Of a DNA stretch of 64,000 nt, positions 8,541 through 20,416 are shown piece after piece. Position numbers and translations under genes: made by a program. Numbering within the stretch: the stretch's first letter is position 1; every line of letters starts with the position of its first letter. The notes under the pieces are model-generated. The model did not search any database. It was not told the DNA's origin and worked only from the letters and a program-made list of their open reading frames with translations. Source of the DNA: an uncultured Gammaproteobacteria bacterium (GTDB taxonomy: Bacteria > Pseudomonadota > Gammaproteobacteria > Arenicellales > Poriferihabitantaceae); assembly GCA_937992195.1 (NCBI GenBank), contig CALKKV010000050.1, positions 1 to 64,000 on the forward strand, given 5' to 3'.

Positions 8541-10316
8541 TTAAAACGGCCAGACCAAAACAATCATAGGAATCGAAACAGCGATCACGATAATTTCCAG
8601 CGGCAACCCCATTCGCCAGTAATCTCCAAAGCGATATCCGCCAGGGCCCATAATCAAAGTATTGTTTTTATGTCCGATAGGTGTAAGAAACGCGCAAGAA
8701 GCAGCTACCGCCACCGCCATCAGAAACGGATCCGGGCTTACATTCAAACTACTTGCGATATCGATCGCAATGGGTGCAGCGATAACTGTTGTCGCAGTAT
8801 TATTTAAAACATCCGACAGAGTCATTGTTACCACCATCAAAAGTGTTAACACAATGATCGGGCCATGACCTTCAGATAAAGAAATAATCTGCTCGGCAAT
8901 CAAAGCCGTGCCACCGGATTGTTCCAGCGCTGATCCGATCGGTATCATTGAACCCAGCAAAACGATAACTGGCCACTCAATGGAGGTATAGATTTCGCGT
9001 AACGGTACGATATTGAAACCGACCATGACCATACACACCAGAGCAAGCGCTTCAGGAAGATGTACCAGCCCAGCAGTCGCAGCAGCAATCGCCAAAACAA
9101 AACTGACAACGGCAATTCCCGCTTTATTACGCTGAACCACCTGCAAATCTCTTTCCTTTAAAGACAAACCACCAAGCCAGTTGGCCACATCGTTAAGTCT
9201 TTCGGTAGGACCAAGCAAAAGCAAAACATCTCCCGCACGGATTGTCAGTTTTCTCACCCTTTCGCGAAACGATTTCCCCTGTCGCGACACACCTAATAGC
9301 GTTACGCCGTGTCGATAAAGCAGTTTTACGTCAAGGGCGGTACGTTCAGCGATACGGGCATTTTCCGGCACAACAACTTCAATCAACGAGAGATCTTCAC
9401 CCAACAAGTTGCCGTGTTTTTCAGAACCAACGTACTCCAATTTGAGCGCACCAACAAATGCGTCAATCGAATCAGCTACTGCTTCAATAACAAGCAAGTC
9501 TCCCTGTTTGATCACCTCACTTCTAGCCCTGCCCGGTATGCGTTTTCCATTTCGTATTAATCCGACGATGGCGACGTCGACGTCTTCAGCAGCCGGATCT
9601 AAATCGCGAATACGCTGATCGATCGCAGTCGATTTCTCACCAACCCGCACCTCAGCAACGTATTCCTGAATCTGCGCCAATGCATCACCAGCGGTGTTCT
9701 TCGAAGCATCTGCAGGAATCAACCGCCAACCGACCAAAGCAATAAACAATACGCCAACCACCGAAGCAACAATCCCTACCGGAGAGAAATCAAACATTCC
9801 AAATGGTTCGCCCACCGCTTCCTGACGGAAGCTGGCAATAATGATATTTGGCGGCGTCCCAATCATGGTAATCAAGCCACCCAGAATCGAAGCGAATGAC
9901 AAAGGCATTAGACTCAAGGCCACGCTGCGTTTTGCCTTGGCAGCCGCCTGCATATCAATTGGCATAAGTAGCGCCAGCGCAGCAACATTGTTCATCAACG
10001 CGGAGAGCGCAGCAGCAACGCCGGACATAATGCTGATATGCATAAAGAGTGACCGACTGCTATCAATAACATATTTCGCAATCAACTCGATCGCACCAGA
10101 ATTTGATAATCCTCGGCTAACGATAAGAACCAAGGCAATGATCACGGTAGCATGGTGGCCGAATCCATCAAACGCACTTTCTTGCGGTACGACGCCGATG
10201 ATCACCGCTAAAATTAGCGCGCCAAAGGCGATCAGGTCGTATCGTATCTTCCCCCAAACCAGCAGCGCGAAAATAACGCCGAGCAAACTAAAGAGAATTA
10301 TTTGGTGCGTAGTCAA
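8541..10316 (-). CDS. SLC13/DASS-family permease with two central TrkA-C (RCK) domains
   Basis: A 591-residue inner-membrane carrier. About 190 residues of N-terminal helices contain SALMNNVAALALLMP and ITMIGTPPNIII, the paired hairpin motifs of the divalent anion:Na+ symporter family. Residues about 210-370 are hydrophilic and hold two TrkA-C-like domains (RIPGRARSEVIKQGDLLVIEA and RKLTIRAGDVLLLLG). The second membrane half repeats the signature (LSDVLNNTATTVIAAPIA; LTPIGHKNNTLIMGPGGY). Such proteins import sulfate, thiosulfate or dicarboxylates; the substrate cannot be assigned. The start appears to be TTG, with GGAA 8 bases upstream; there is no better ATG. Confidence 0.85.
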   Translation of the reverse strand: MTTHQIILFSLLGVIFALLVWGKIRYDLIAFGALILAVIIGVVPQESAFDGFGHHATVIIALVLIVSRGLSNSGAIELIAKYVIDSSRSLFMHISIMSGVAAALSALMNNVAALALLMPIDMQAAAKAKRSVALSLMPLSFASILGGLITMIGTPPNIIIASFRQEAVGEPFGMFDFSPVGIVASVVGVLFIALVGWRLIPADASKNTAGDALAQIQEYVAEVRVGEKSTAIDQRIRDLDPAAEDVDVAIVGLIRNGKRIPGRARSEVIKQGDLLVIEAVADSIDAFVGALKLEYVGSEKHGNLLGEDLSLIEVVVPENARIAERTALDVKLLYRHGVTLLGVSRQGKSFRERVRKLTIRAGDVLLLLGPTERLNDVANWLGGLSLKERDLQVVQRNKAGIAVVSFVLAIAAATAGLVHLPEALALVCMVMVGFNIVPLREIYTSIEWPVIVLLGSMIPIGSALEQSGGTALIAEQIISLSEGHGPIIVLTLLMVVTMTLSDVLNNTATTVIAAPIAIDIASSLNVSPDPFLMAVAVAASCAFLTPIGHKNNTLIMGPGGYRFGDYWRMGLPLEIIVIAVSIPMIVLVWPF

Positions 10317-10458
10317 AGAATCATTCCAACATTTCAGTGGATCACATTCTACCCTAGACTGGTTGGGCGGGCGCTCTCAGCAGCTGCCTTGCATACAGAG
10401 CAGAAAGATTAAATCTCTATAAAACAGCTGGAAAATTCAACTCTGCAAGCCGACCCAA

Positions 10459-10941
10459 TCAATCGTAGCTAACTTCGAGTATTTCAAACAGCTTCTTGCC
10501 ACCAGGTGCGTTCACTTCAACTTCCTCGCCTTCCTCTTTTCCAAGCAAGGCTCGGCCTATTGGAGAACTAATAGAAATTTTTCCATTTTCCAAATCTGCT
10601 TCCAGATTACCAACAAGCTGATAAGACACTTCCGAGTCATTGCTATCATCATACAGTTTTACCTGCGCGCCAAATACCACCTTGCCGGGAGTCGCGATAC
10701 TTTTTGGGTTGATCACTTCGGCAATGGAAAGACTGCCCTCAAGCTCTGCAATGCGTCCTTCGATAAAACCCTGCTGTTCTTTCGCAGCATCATATTCCGC
10801 ATTTTCCGAAAGGTCACCATGGGATCTTGCTTCGGCTATAGCGGCGATTACCTTAGGACGCTCAACGCTTTTCAAATTTTTCAGCTCAGCGCGTAATTTG
10901 TCCGCACCTGCAGTTGTCAATACCACTCTCTCAGTGTTCAT
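10459..10941 (-). CDS. greA: Transcription elongation factor GreA
   Basis: A 160-residue protein that rescues backtracked RNA polymerase by stimulating transcript cleavage. The N-terminal coiled coil contains [35 protein letters not shown], with the acidic tip Asp-Leu-Ser-Glu-Asn-Ala-Glu that reaches the active site. The C-terminal FKBP-like domain has [22 protein letters not shown]. It lies 159 bases downstream of carB on the same strand, the usual position in pseudomonad-like car operons. ATG at 10941; a TTG one codon upstream is less likely. Confidence 0.97.
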   Translation of the reverse strand: MNTERVVLTTAGADKLRAELKNLKSVERPKVIAAIAEARSHGDLSENAEYDAAKEQQGFIEGRIAELEGSLSIAEVINPKSIATPGKVVFGAQVKLYDDSNDSEVSYQLVGNLEADLENGKISISSPIGRALLGKEEGEEVEVNAPGGKKLFEILEVSYD

Positions 10942-11100
10942 CAATTTATTCCCGTCGACTTTTTTATATCGACTTTTTATACCAACGATACTTATTTACA
11001 ATTATTTATGCAGACAACCATACTACAGCGCTCACCTCAGACTCCACGCTTAAATACCAATCGAAAGATTTAGGTAGGTTGAACTGTTTCAGGAGGTGGC

Positions 11101-14100
11101 TTACACAGCTTTCTGATGTAGAGACTGCAATCGATTCACCGATGTCGTCCCGGCCGCACGATGGGCTTCCACCGCGGCTCGTGCACCCGCAAGAGTAGTA
11201 AAGTATGTCACTTTATGCAACAAGGCTTCGCGTCGAATCTGGTAAGAATCACGCAGACTCTGCTTACCCGAAGTGGTATTCAGGATTAAATCAAAATCAT
11301 CGTTTTTAATCCTATCGACAACGTGGGGGCGCCCCTCGATCACCTTGTTCACTCGGGTTACCGGGATACCGGCAGTTTGCAGCATTTGCGCGGTTCCTTG
11401 GGTAGCAACAATCTCAAAGCCATTGTTCGAAAAATACTCAGCCACCGGGAAAGCATAGGGTTGATCCTCTTTACGTAGAGATATCAACACACGCCCCTCT
11501 CTGGGAATCGCATAACCTGCGCCTTTACTGGCTTTATCAAACGCCTCACCAAAGGTCTGACCAATTCCCATCACCTCGCCGGTGCTCTTCATTTCCGGGC
11601 CCAATACAGTGTCAACGCCAGGAAATTTTATAAATGGGAATACCGCCTCTTTGACAGAATAAAAGGTCGGCTTCCACTCATCCCCTACACCTTGTTCGGT
11701 CAACGACTGACCAGCCATACAGCGGGCAGCAATTTTTGCTAACGGTCTTGCTGTTGCTTTTGATACAAACGGTACGGTCCTTGACGCACGCGGATTTACT
11801 TCCAGCACATAGATATCATTGCCTTTGACCGCGTACTGCACATTCATAAGGCCCACCACATTCAGCGCCAGTGCCATCTCTTTGGTCTGCCGAATCAGCT
11901 CTTCCTGGGTATCATCGTGCAAACTAAACGGCGGCAAAGAACAGGCCGAATCTCCAGAATGTACACCGGCTTCCTCGATATGCTCCATGATGCCGCCAAT
12001 GATCACTCGCTCACCGTCACAAATGGCGTCAACATCAACTTCAGTCGCATCGTTTAAAAAACGATCCAGCAATACGGGTGAATCAAACGATACACGCAGT
12101 GCAGAAGTCATATAAGCCTCAAGATCTTCCGGGTGATGCACAACCTCCATTGCCCGGCCACCAAGTACATAGGATGGACGAACTACGATTGGATAGCCGA
12201 TTTCTTCCGCAAGCGCCAACGCTTCATCCGCCTCGTTAGCGATACGATTAGGTGGTTGTAACAAATCCAGATCCCCCAGTAACTTCTGGAAGAATTCGCG
12301 ATCTTCCGCCTGATGAATTGATGTAGGCGAGGTACCAATCACCGGCGCACCCGCTCTTTCTAATCCTCGCGCTAACTTAAGCGGCGTCTGGCCACCGTAT
12401 TGCACAATCAGTCCATAAGGATTTTCGACACGCACAATTTCGAGAACATCTTCCTGAGTCAAAGGCTCAAAATACAATCGATCAGACGTATCGTAGTCAG
12501 TTGAAACTGTTTCAGGATTGCAGTTAATCATGATGGTTTCAAAACCGTCTTGTTGCAACGCCATAGACGCATGGACACAACAGTAATCAAATTCAATACC
12601 CTGACCAATACGATTCGGTCCACCTCCGAGAACAATCACTTTTTTATTGTCGGTCGGCTGCGCCTCACACTCTTCATCATAAGTTGAATAAAGGTACGCA
12701 GTCGCTGTGTCGAATTCGGCGGCACAAGAATCTACTCTCTTAAATACCGGGTGGATGGCATTGTTAAGACGAAATTCTCTGATCGACTGCTCATCTGTCG
12801 ACATCAACGCCGCCAATCTGCGATCAGAAAATCCCTGCTGCTTCCAATTGCGCAGAATAAGTGGCGAAACTTGATCCAGCTTTTGTCCACGAATTTCTGA
12901 TTCGGTAATCACCAAATCTTCAAACTCCGCGAGGAACCAGGGATCGATTCGGCAAGTGTTATGCACTTCTTCCAATGACAAACCACGACGGAATGATTCG
13001 GCCATATACCAAACGCGCTGCGCCCCTGGAACCCTTAGTTTAGCGGAGAGCAAATCTCGTAATTCATCACCAGTTTCGGCTAGCTTTAAATCGTCCAACC
13101 CATCACTTCCAATCTCTAAACCCCGTAACGCTTTTTGGAAAGATTCTTGAAAGCTCCGGCCAATCGCCATGACCTCGCCCACTGATTTCATTTGCGTTGT
13201 CAGCGTTGCATCAGCTTGAGGAAACTTCTCAAAATCAAATCGCGGTATCTTGGTGACAACATAGTCGATACTCGGCTCGAACGAAGCCGGGGTAGCGCCC
13301 CCGGTGATGTCATTGCTGAGCTCGTCCAGAGTAAAACCAACCGCCAGTTTCGCTGCGATTTTTGCAATTGGAAAACCCGTTGCTTTCGAAGCCAACGCGG
13401 AAGATCGCGATACCCGCGGGTTCATCTCAATAATGATCATGCGACCGTCATCCGGATTAATCGCAAACTGGACGTTTGATCCGCCGGTGTCTACACCAAT
13501 CTCGCGCAACACTGCGATACTGGCGTCGCGCATGATTTGGTATTCCTTATCGGTCAATGTCTGCGCCGGAGCGACGGTAATTGAGTCACCGGTATGTACC
13601 CCCATCGGATCGAAATTTTCGATCGAGCAAATGATGATGCAGTTGTCGACAGTATCCCTTACCACCTCCATTTCAAATTCTTTCCAACCGAGAATACTCT
13701 CTTCAATAAGCAGTTCTTTGGTTGGCGAGGCATCCAGACCACGACGACATATTTCCTCAAACTCTTCATGATTGTAAGCAATACCGCCTCCGGTACCACC
13801 AAGGGTAAAGGACGGTCTGATAATTGCCGGAAAGCCCACACGCTCCTGGATCTCGCGTGCCTGATCAAGATCATGGGCAATATCGCCCTTCACAGTTTCA
13901 AGCCCGATCTTATGCATGGCATCCCGAAACAATGAGCGGTCTTCGGCCTTGTCGATCGCATGGCTGTTGGCGCCAATCATCTCGACGTTGTATTTCTGCA
14001 GAATCCCCAGTCGATTCAAGTCCAGCGCACAATTCAGCGCAGTCTGACCACCCATGGTAGGTAAAATCGCATCGGGACGTTCTACCTCGATCACTTTCTC

Positions 14101-14322
14101 AAGGGTCTTCCAGTCAATCGGCTCGATATAGGTCGCATCAGCAAAATCCGGATCAGTCATGATGGTCGCCGGATTGGAATTCACCAATACAACGCGATAG
14201 CCCTCTTCTTTTAACGCCTTGCACGCCTGGACTCCCGAATAATCAAATTCGCATGCCTGGCCAATAATGATTGGACCCGCGCCAATAATCAGCACTGTCT
14301 TGATATCTTCTCGCTTGCTCAT
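11101..14322 (-). CDS. carB: Carbamoyl-phosphate synthase large subunit
   Basis: A 1073-residue synthetase subunit that makes carbamoyl phosphate from bicarbonate, ATP and ammonia channelled from CarA, feeding pyrimidine and arginine synthesis. Two homologous ATP-grasp halves are visible: [21 protein letters not shown] at the N-terminus and [21 protein letters not shown] near residue 560, each followed by its ATP-grasp domain ([22 protein letters not shown]). The C-terminal allosteric MGS-like domain starts near residue 940. Length matches the family. Its ATG overlaps the carA stop by 4 bases (ATGA). Confidence 0.98.
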   Translation of the reverse strand: MSKREDIKTVLIIGAGPIIIGQACEFDYSGVQACKALKEEGYRVVLVNSNPATIMTDPDFADATYIEPIDWKTLEKVIEVERPDAILPTMGGQTALNCALDLNRLGILQKYNVEMIGANSHAIDKAEDRSLFRDAMHKIGLETVKGDIAHDLDQAREIQERVGFPAIIRPSFTLGGTGGGIAYNHEEFEEICRRGLDASPTKELLIEESILGWKEFEMEVVRDTVDNCIIICSIENFDPMGVHTGDSITVAPAQTLTDKEYQIMRDASIAVLREIGVDTGGSNVQFAINPDDGRMIIIEMNPRVSRSSALASKATGFPIAKIAAKLAVGFTLDELSNDITGGATPASFEPSIDYVVTKIPRFDFEKFPQADATLTTQMKSVGEVMAIGRSFQESFQKALRGLEIGSDGLDDLKLAETGDELRDLLSAKLRVPGAQRVWYMAESFRRGLSLEEVHNTCRIDPWFLAEFEDLVITESEIRGQKLDQVSPLILRNWKQQGFSDRRLAALMSTDEQSIREFRLNNAIHPVFKRVDSCAAEFDTATAYLYSTYDEECEAQPTDNKKVIVLGGGPNRIGQGIEFDYCCVHASMALQQDGFETIMINCNPETVSTDYDTSDRLYFEPLTQEDVLEIVRVENPYGLIVQYGGQTPLKLARGLERAGAPVIGTSPTSIHQAEDREFFQKLLGDLDLLQPPNRIANEADEALALAEEIGYPIVVRPSYVLGGRAMEVVHHPEDLEAYMTSALRVSFDSPVLLDRFLNDATEVDVDAICDGERVIIGGIMEHIEEAGVHSGDSACSLPPFSLHDDTQEELIRQTKEMALALNVVGLMNVQYAVKGNDIYVLEVNPRASRTVPFVSKATARPLAKIAARCMAGQSLTEQGVGDEWKPTFYSVKEAVFPFIKFPGVDTVLGPEMKSTGEVMGIGQTFGEAFDKASKGAGYAIPREGRVLISLRKEDQPYAFPVAEYFSNNGFEIVATQGTAQMLQTAGIPVTRVNKVIEGRPHVVDRIKNDDFDLILNTTSGKQSLRDSYQIRREALLHKVTYFTTLAGARAAVEAHRAAGTTSVNRLQSLHQKAV

Positions 14323-15479
14323 GACTGCGCCCCTTTGTGCTGTTGCATCATATCGATGAACTTATCAAACAAAGGATTGATATCTTTAGGACCAGGACTC
14401 GCCTCGGGATGCCCTTGAAATGAAAATGCCGGTAGATCACGACGCTCAATACCCTGAATGGTGCCGTCAAAAAGAGAACGATGAGTAACTTTCACTGAAT
14501 CAGGTAGGCTCGTTTCATCCACCGTGAATCCATGATTCTGGCTGGTGATCAATACCTTGCCAGTAGCCAGATCCTGCACCGGATGATTCGCTCCATGGTG
14601 GCCGAATTTCATTTTCTCAGTCTTTGCGCCGCTCGCCAGCGATAGCAGTTGATGACCAAGACAAATACCGAATACAGGCACGCCTGTTTTGAGTATCGAT
14701 TGAATTGCTTCGATTGCGTAGTCGCAAGGTTCCGGATCCCCCGGACCATTTGACAGAAAAACACCATCCGGGCTGCTCTTTAAAACCTCTTCTGCAGAGG
14801 TTTGTGCCGGCACCACGGTAACATCGCAACCGCGATCGGCCAGCAAACGCAAGATATTGTGTTTTACACCATAATCGCAGGCAACCACGCGAAATTTCGA
14901 AGCTGGCGGCGTCTGATAGCCCTTTTCCAGGTCCCAAACACCGGCGGATTTCTCGGCATTCCATTGATATGCCTTATCAACGGTCACCACTTTAGCAAGA
15001 TCCATTCCGCCCAGTCCCGGGAATGTCTTTGCCTGTTCCAGCGCCGCCCCCTCATCTAAATTCTGCCCAGCCATAATGCAGGCCGCTTGTGCGCCCTTGG
15101 TTCTTAAGAGCCTGGTGAGCTTGCGGGTATCGAGATTACTTATTGCAACCACATTTTTCGATTTTAGGTATCTTGGCAAAGACTCGGCTGCCCGCCAGTT
15201 GCTATGCAATTTAGGCACATTGCGTACCACCAGACCTGCACAAAAGATTGAACGAGATTCTTCGTCTTCCGGAGTCACCCCAACGTTACCAATATGCGGA
15301 TAGGTAAGCGTAACAATCTGGCTGGCATAGGACGGATCCGTCAAAATTTCCTGATAGCCAGTCATCGATGTATTGAATACCACCTCTCCAATACTGGCAC
15401 CATCCGCGCCAATGGAAGTTCCTCTGAATACTGTGCCATCCTGAAGTACAAGTAGCGCGCTAGTTGGTTGGTGGTTCAA
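14319..15479 (-). CDS. carA: Carbamoyl-phosphate synthase small subunit
   Basis: A 386-residue glutamine amidotransferase subunit that releases ammonia for CarB. The class I triad is present: Cys273 in [14 protein letters not shown], and the His/Glu pair in [11 protein letters not shown]. The N-terminal CPSase_sm domain has [20 protein letters not shown]. The start is probably the TTG at 15479, because AGGAG lies 6 bases upstream and no ATG fits. An RNA leader with an intrinsic terminator precedes it (see separate entries), so expression is probably controlled by attenuation as well as by promoter strength. Confidence 0.97.
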   Translation of the reverse strand: MNHQPTSALLVLQDGTVFRGTSIGADGASIGEVVFNTSMTGYQEILTDPSYASQIVTLTYPHIGNVGVTPEDEESRSIFCAGLVVRNVPKLHSNWRAAESLPRYLKSKNVVAISNLDTRKLTRLLRTKGAQAACIMAGQNLDEGAALEQAKTFPGLGGMDLAKVVTVDKAYQWNAEKSAGVWDLEKGYQTPPASKFRVVACDYGVKHNILRLLADRGCDVTVVPAQTSAEEVLKSSPDGVFLSNGPGDPEPCDYAIEAIQSILKTGVPVFGICLGHQLLSLASGAKTEKMKFGHHGANHPVQDLATGKVLITSQNHGFTVDETSLPDSVKVTHRSLFDGTIQGIERRDLPAFSFQGHPEASPGPKDINPLFDKFIDMMQQHKGAQS

Positions 15480-15544
15480 TCCAATCTCCTAAAAAGGTCA
15501 ATACAAAAAGCCGAAATTCAGGGTCGGTTGCAAAACATGCGCAT

Positions 15545-15577
15545 AAAAAAAGGGAGAAACCAAAACTGGTTTCTCCC
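15545..15577 (-). terminator. Intrinsic terminator in the dapB-carA gap (carAB leader)
   Basis: On the minus strand an 11-bp perfect stem (arms 15567-15577 and 15552-15562, GGGAGAAACCA-type) with a 4-base loop is followed at once by seven T (15551-15545). This is a strong rho-independent terminator. It ends dapB transcription and also lies between the carA promoter and the carA start, where it can act as an attenuator. Confidence 0.88.
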
Positions 15578-15640
15578 CGGATATTTGTTGCTGCGCGATG
15601 TCGTAACAGACCTCGTCTGGTTGTTTATTCAATGGTCGCG

Positions 15641-15669
15641 ATTGTACGCGCCAAGCGAATCTGATTCAA
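15641..15669 (-). promoter_or_regulatory. Probable sigma70 promoter of carAB
   Basis: On the minus strand TTGAAT (15669-15664) and TACAAT (15646-15641) are separated by exactly 17 bases, 4/6 and 5/6 matches to the -35 and -10 consensus. Transcription would start near 15634, giving a leader of about 155 bases that contains the intrinsic terminator before carA. Confidence 0.6.
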
Positions 15670-15723
15670 CGAACTTCCGCCGAAGTTTAGACAAAAAACG
15701 AAGTTATTTTTCAGAGCAGGCCG

Positions 15724-16521
15724 TTAACGTAAGGCCAGCACATCCTGCATGTCGTAAAAGCCCGGACTCTGCCCCTGCAGCCAGCTGGCAGCGCGTAATG
15801 CGCCCTTGGCGAAAATCTTTCTGTCGGTAGCACGATGGGTAATTTCAATGCGTTCACTTTCGCCAATAAACATGACCGTATGTTCTCCTGCGATATCGCC
15901 ACCTCGAATAGTGGAAAAGCCAATGGTGCCTTCGGGCCTCGCACCAGTAATACCATGACGACTAAACACCCCGTCTTTCTCCAGCGACTTTCCAAGGGGT
16001 CTGGCAACCGCCTTACCAAGCAGCAGTGCGGTACCCGATGGTGCATCTACTTTGTGCTTATGGTGCGCCTCGACAATTTCGATATCCGTAACATTACCGA
16101 TGACACGACTCGCCGTTTCCAGCAGTGCCACACAAAGGTTAACGCCAACACTGGTATTCGCTGCCAACACAATTGGTGCCGAAGCCGCTAACTGTTCTAC
16201 CGCTTGTCTTTGGTCTGCGTCCATGCCCGTAGTACCAATCAGCAGTGGCTTGCCTGCTTCCGCACAGAGGGCAGCATGACGCACACTGGCTTCCGGGGAA
16301 GTGAAATCGATCATGACATCAAAATCGGACATCTCCAACTGCTCGCGGATCACCACCCCAAGCTCGGCAATCCCTGCCTGTGTACCCGCGTCTTTACCAA
16401 GAGCGTCACTGCCAGCGCGTTCTAACGCTTGAGAAACATTCAGTGCCGTATCTTCCGAGGCCATGCGGATTAATGCTTGGCCCATTCGTCCGGAGGCACC
16501 TGCAATAGCGAGGTTAATCAT
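15724..16521 (-). CDS. dapB: 4-hydroxy-tetrahydrodipicolinate reductase
   Basis: A 265-residue NAD(P)H-dependent enzyme of the diaminopimelate/lysine pathway, needed for peptidoglycan. The Rossmann start is INLAIAGASGRMGQALI; the catalytic segment is IVEAHHKHKVDAPSGTALLLG, with the conserved His-His-x-x-Lys and Lys-x-Asp-x-Pro-Ser-Gly-Thr. GTTGM near residue 98 is the other cofactor-site hallmark. It is followed by a strong terminator and then carAB, the common gammaproteobacterial order. ATG start; no obvious Shine-Dalgarno sequence. Confidence 0.97.
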   Translation of the reverse strand: MINLAIAGASGRMGQALIRMASEDTALNVSQALERAGSDALGKDAGTQAGIAELGVVIREQLEMSDFDVMIDFTSPEASVRHAALCAEAGKPLLIGTTGMDADQRQAVEQLAASAPIVLAANTSVGVNLCVALLETASRVIGNVTDIEIVEAHHKHKVDAPSGTALLLGKAVARPLGKSLEKDGVFSRHGITGARPEGTIGFSTIRGGDIAGEHTVMFIGESERIEITHRATDRKIFAKGALRAASWLQGQSPGFYDMQDVLALR

Positions 16522-16557
16522 GAGTAGGATTTATTATTGAATTGGCTCAGGTCGAGA

Positions 16558-17265
16558 CTAACGATCCCGGTGAGATCTGACAACATGTTTTAACGGCGAT
16601 AAATTGATTTCATCCAAAACGGCATGGGCCGGCGCGGTTAATCCGTGGAAGATTGCCTCCGCGACGTCTTCCGCTTCCAGCGCGTTGTTCACATCTTCCC
16701 CAGGGCCAAAGTCGAGTTCATCAAAAAATGGTGTGTCAACCATACCCGGGTTCACCAACAAAATACGCACTCCTGCATTGCTCGCCTCATAGCGCAAAGA
16801 CTGAGCCAGCCCGCGCACTGCAAATTTTGTTGCCGAATAAACGGCTCCCTGTCGCCCCCCGCGCAAAGCTGCTTCAGAACCAACCAACACCAGCGTACCG
16901 TATCCCTGAGTCTTCATGATCGGCAGAAAAAAGCGAGCCAGCAAAATCGTACTGGTCAGATTGGTATCGACCAGTTTACGCACCCGCTGGCTGGAGAACT
17001 GCTCCAGCGCACCAAAATCGCCGAACCCGTGACTCAAAACGACGCCATCGATCACTGGCAACTCTTTCAGCGGTGCCAGATTTTTCTCAAGCTGATTAAG
17101 ACCGGAAAGATCTAATGACAGTGATGTTGCTAATTTGGATGAACATTTTATCGGTCGTCGCGAGATCCCTAAAACCTGGCTACCATGATCGGCAAGTAAC
17201 TGCAGCGTAGCCGCGCCGATGCCAGAGCTTGCGCCGGTAACAACGTATTGTTTACGGTTTGGCAT
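16558..17265 (-). CDS. Short-chain dehydrogenase/reductase
   Basis: A 235-residue classical SDR. The cofactor loop is TGASSGIGAATL (residues about 10-21); the active site has the Ser of LVGSEAALRGG and the Tyr-x-x-x-Lys of VYSATKFAVRG; NPGMVDTPFF follows. SHGFGDFG replaces the usual Asn-Asn-Ala-Gly motif. It lies between serS (20 bases upstream) and dapB (36 bases downstream) on the same strand and is probably cotranscribed with them. The substrate is unknown. Confidence 0.88.
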   Translation of the reverse strand: MPNRKQYVVTGASSGIGAATLQLLADHGSQVLGISRRPIKCSSKLATSLSLDLSGLNQLEKNLAPLKELPVIDGVVLSHGFGDFGALEQFSSQRVRKLVDTNLTSTILLARFFLPIMKTQGYGTLVLVGSEAALRGGRQGAVYSATKFAVRGLAQSLRYEASNAGVRILLVNPGMVDTPFFDELDFGPGEDVNNALEAEDVAEAIFHGLTAPAHAVLDEINLSPLKHVVRSHRDR

Positions 17266-17285
17266 ACAGACGCTCTAGCACTAGA

Positions 17286-18572
<1,287 letters not shown>

Positions 18573-18617
18573 TCAAAGTCTCGGCCGTCATGAGTTTAGA
18601 CGCCCTGATTTAAATGT

Positions 18618-19007
18618 TTACGTAGCCCATTTAGTGACAGCAACCCCCGCTGCAGCTGCAAGAATACATAACAATACGCTCAGTATTATATTCAACAATG
18701 CTTTGCTCCATAAGCCCGCCTCGATCAACTGCAGGGTTTCCAGTGAAAAAGTAGAAAACGTCGTAAAGCCGCCGAGCAACCCGACAATAATCAGCGATCG
18801 CAGATGGTCTGACACGGCTTGCCCCGTCGCGTAATGGTTCAGAACAACAAAGAGCGCACCAATTAAAAACGACCCAATTCCGTTCACCGCCAAAGTACCA
18901 ATAGGGAAACCACCAGCAGATGCGAAACGTTGGTTGACTGCATTCGACAGCAAAAATCGACATACGGCGCCGAGCGCACCGCCAAGCGCAATATAGAGAA
19001 GCTGCAT
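18618..19007 (-). CDS. crcB: Fluoride exporter CrcB/FluC
   Basis: A 129-residue four-helix membrane protein of the Fluc dual-topology fluoride channels. GGALGAVCRFLLSNAV at the start, then NGIGSFLIGALF, and the ion-site motif GGFTTFSTFSLET are diagnostic. Its ATG follows the rarA stop with no gap, so it is translated as part of the ftsK-lolA-rarA-crcB-serS unit and has no room for its own fluoride riboswitch. Confidence 0.95.
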   Translation of the reverse strand: MQLLYIALGGALGAVCRFLLSNAVNQRFASAGGFPIGTLAVNGIGSFLIGALFVVLNHYATGQAVSDHLRSLIIVGLLGGFTTFSTFSLETLQLIEAGLWSKALLNIILSVLLCILAAAAGVAVTKWAT

Positions 19008-20372
19008 TTATTTGTCCTTCACCTTTGTCGATATCGCCTTTGAATTTTGTGCGCGCAACCATTCCAGTTTCTCGCCAATCTTCTTCTCCAAACCGTTTTC
19101 AGAGGGCGCGTAAAATATCGGTGTACCCATCTCTTCTGGAAGATAGGTTTGACCCACTGAATAACTATTTGGCTCATCATGCGCATATCGATAGCCATCT
19201 CCATGACCCATGGATTTTACAAGTTTCGTTGGTGCATTACGGATATGCAGCGGCACGGGTTGATCTGGAAACTGCTCAATTGCATGATTCACCTGATTGT
19301 GCGCGCGATATACCGCGTTACTCTTGGCACAAACCGCAAGATAAATCGCCGCCTGGGTTATTGCCAAATCACCCTCGGGAGAACCCAGTCGATCAAAACT
19401 ATTCCACGCATCCAGGGTTAGAGTTATCGCACGAGGGTCTGCGTTGCCAACATCTTCACTAGCGATTCGAACCAACCTGCGTAACACATAGTGCGGATCA
19501 CAGCCGCCGTGTAGCATTCGATTAAGCCAATACGCCGCGGCATCAGGATCAGAGCCGCGAATGGATTTATGCAGCGCTGAAATCTGATCATAAAAATGAT
19601 CGCCGCCCTTATCAAACTGCACCGTGCGATCGGTAACAACCTGCTGCATTAAATCAAGGGTAATACAGCTATTTTGATTTTCCCCCGCAGCAATATCCGC
19701 CGATGTCTCGAGAAATCCCAGCGCCCTGCGCGCGTCTCCCTGCGCCGCTTCCGCCAGGAAATCACGGGCTTGGTCTTCGATTGAGAGCTGCAGTTCTCCA
19801 AGACCTTTTTCGGAATCGGATAATGCCCGTTCTATTAAGTCGGCAATGGCTGCAGCAGAAATGGCCTGCAGCAAATAAACACGACTTCTCGACAACAATG
19901 CGTTGTTCAATTCAAACGAGGGGTTCTCGGTAGTTGCACCAACAAAAATAATCACGCCGTTCTCGATATGGGGCAAAAATGCATCCTGTTGCGCCTTATT
20001 AAAGCGATGAACTTCATCAACAAATAATAAAACCTGACCACCAGCCTGTTTGATTTCAGTAGCAAATTTGATCGCTTTACGAATATCCTGGACACCGCTG
20101 GTCACCGCCGAAATCGTCTGCAGGGTTGCGCTGCCATTCTGCGCCAGCATCCGCGCAATGGTTGTTTTGCCGGCGCCTGGCGGTCCCCAAAGGATCATTG
20201 AATGTAGATGACCGCCGTCCAACACTCGGCGTAGCGGTTTATTTTCTGCAACCAGATGCCCTTGGCCAACAATTTCCTCAGGGGTTGTCGGGCGCATGCG
20301 CTCGGCCAGTGGTCGAGCTGCATTATTGGTTGAGTCTACAAATAGTGACTCAGATTTCTGGGAGTTAGGCAT
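19008..20372 (-). CDS. rarA: Replication-associated recombination protein A (AAA+ ATPase)
   Basis: A 454-residue MgsA/WRNIP1-family ATPase that acts at stalled replication forks. Walker A is GPPGAGKT (63-70), Walker B LLFVDEVHRFNKAQQDAFLPH, sensor 1 in GATTENPSFELNNALLSR, and the C-terminal tetramerisation part has the family marks DKGGDHFYDQISALHKSIRGSDPDAA. Located between lolA and crcB, the standard gammaproteobacterial position. ATG start 44 bases after lolA. Confidence 0.97.
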   Translation of the reverse strand: MPNSQKSESLFVDSTNNAARPLAERMRPTTPEEIVGQGHLVAENKPLRRVLDGGHLHSMILWGPPGAGKTTIARMLAQNGSATLQTISAVTSGVQDIRKAIKFATEIKQAGGQVLLFVDEVHRFNKAQQDAFLPHIENGVIIFVGATTENPSFELNNALLSRSRVYLLQAISAAAIADLIERALSDSEKGLGELQLSIEDQARDFLAEAAQGDARRALGFLETSADIAAGENQNSCITLDLMQQVVTDRTVQFDKGGDHFYDQISALHKSIRGSDPDAAAYWLNRMLHGGCDPHYVLRRLVRIASEDVGNADPRAITLTLDAWNSFDRLGSPEGDLAITQAAIYLAVCAKSNAVYRAHNQVNHAIEQFPDQPVPLHIRNAPTKLVKSMGHGDGYRYAHDEPNSYSVGQTYLPEEMGTPIFYAPSENGLEKKIGEKLEWLRAQNSKAISTKVKDK

Positions 20373-20416
20373 CTGCTAACCCTCTACTGGTCCTGATCCG
20401 CAATCCGACTCAACAA

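Noticed and set aside
12956..14060. Several plus-strand open frames over carB
   Set aside because: All are antisense shadows of the intact carB reading frame.
19004..19010. Fluoride riboswitch before crcB
   Set aside because: crcB starts immediately after the rarA stop, so there is no leader to hold one.
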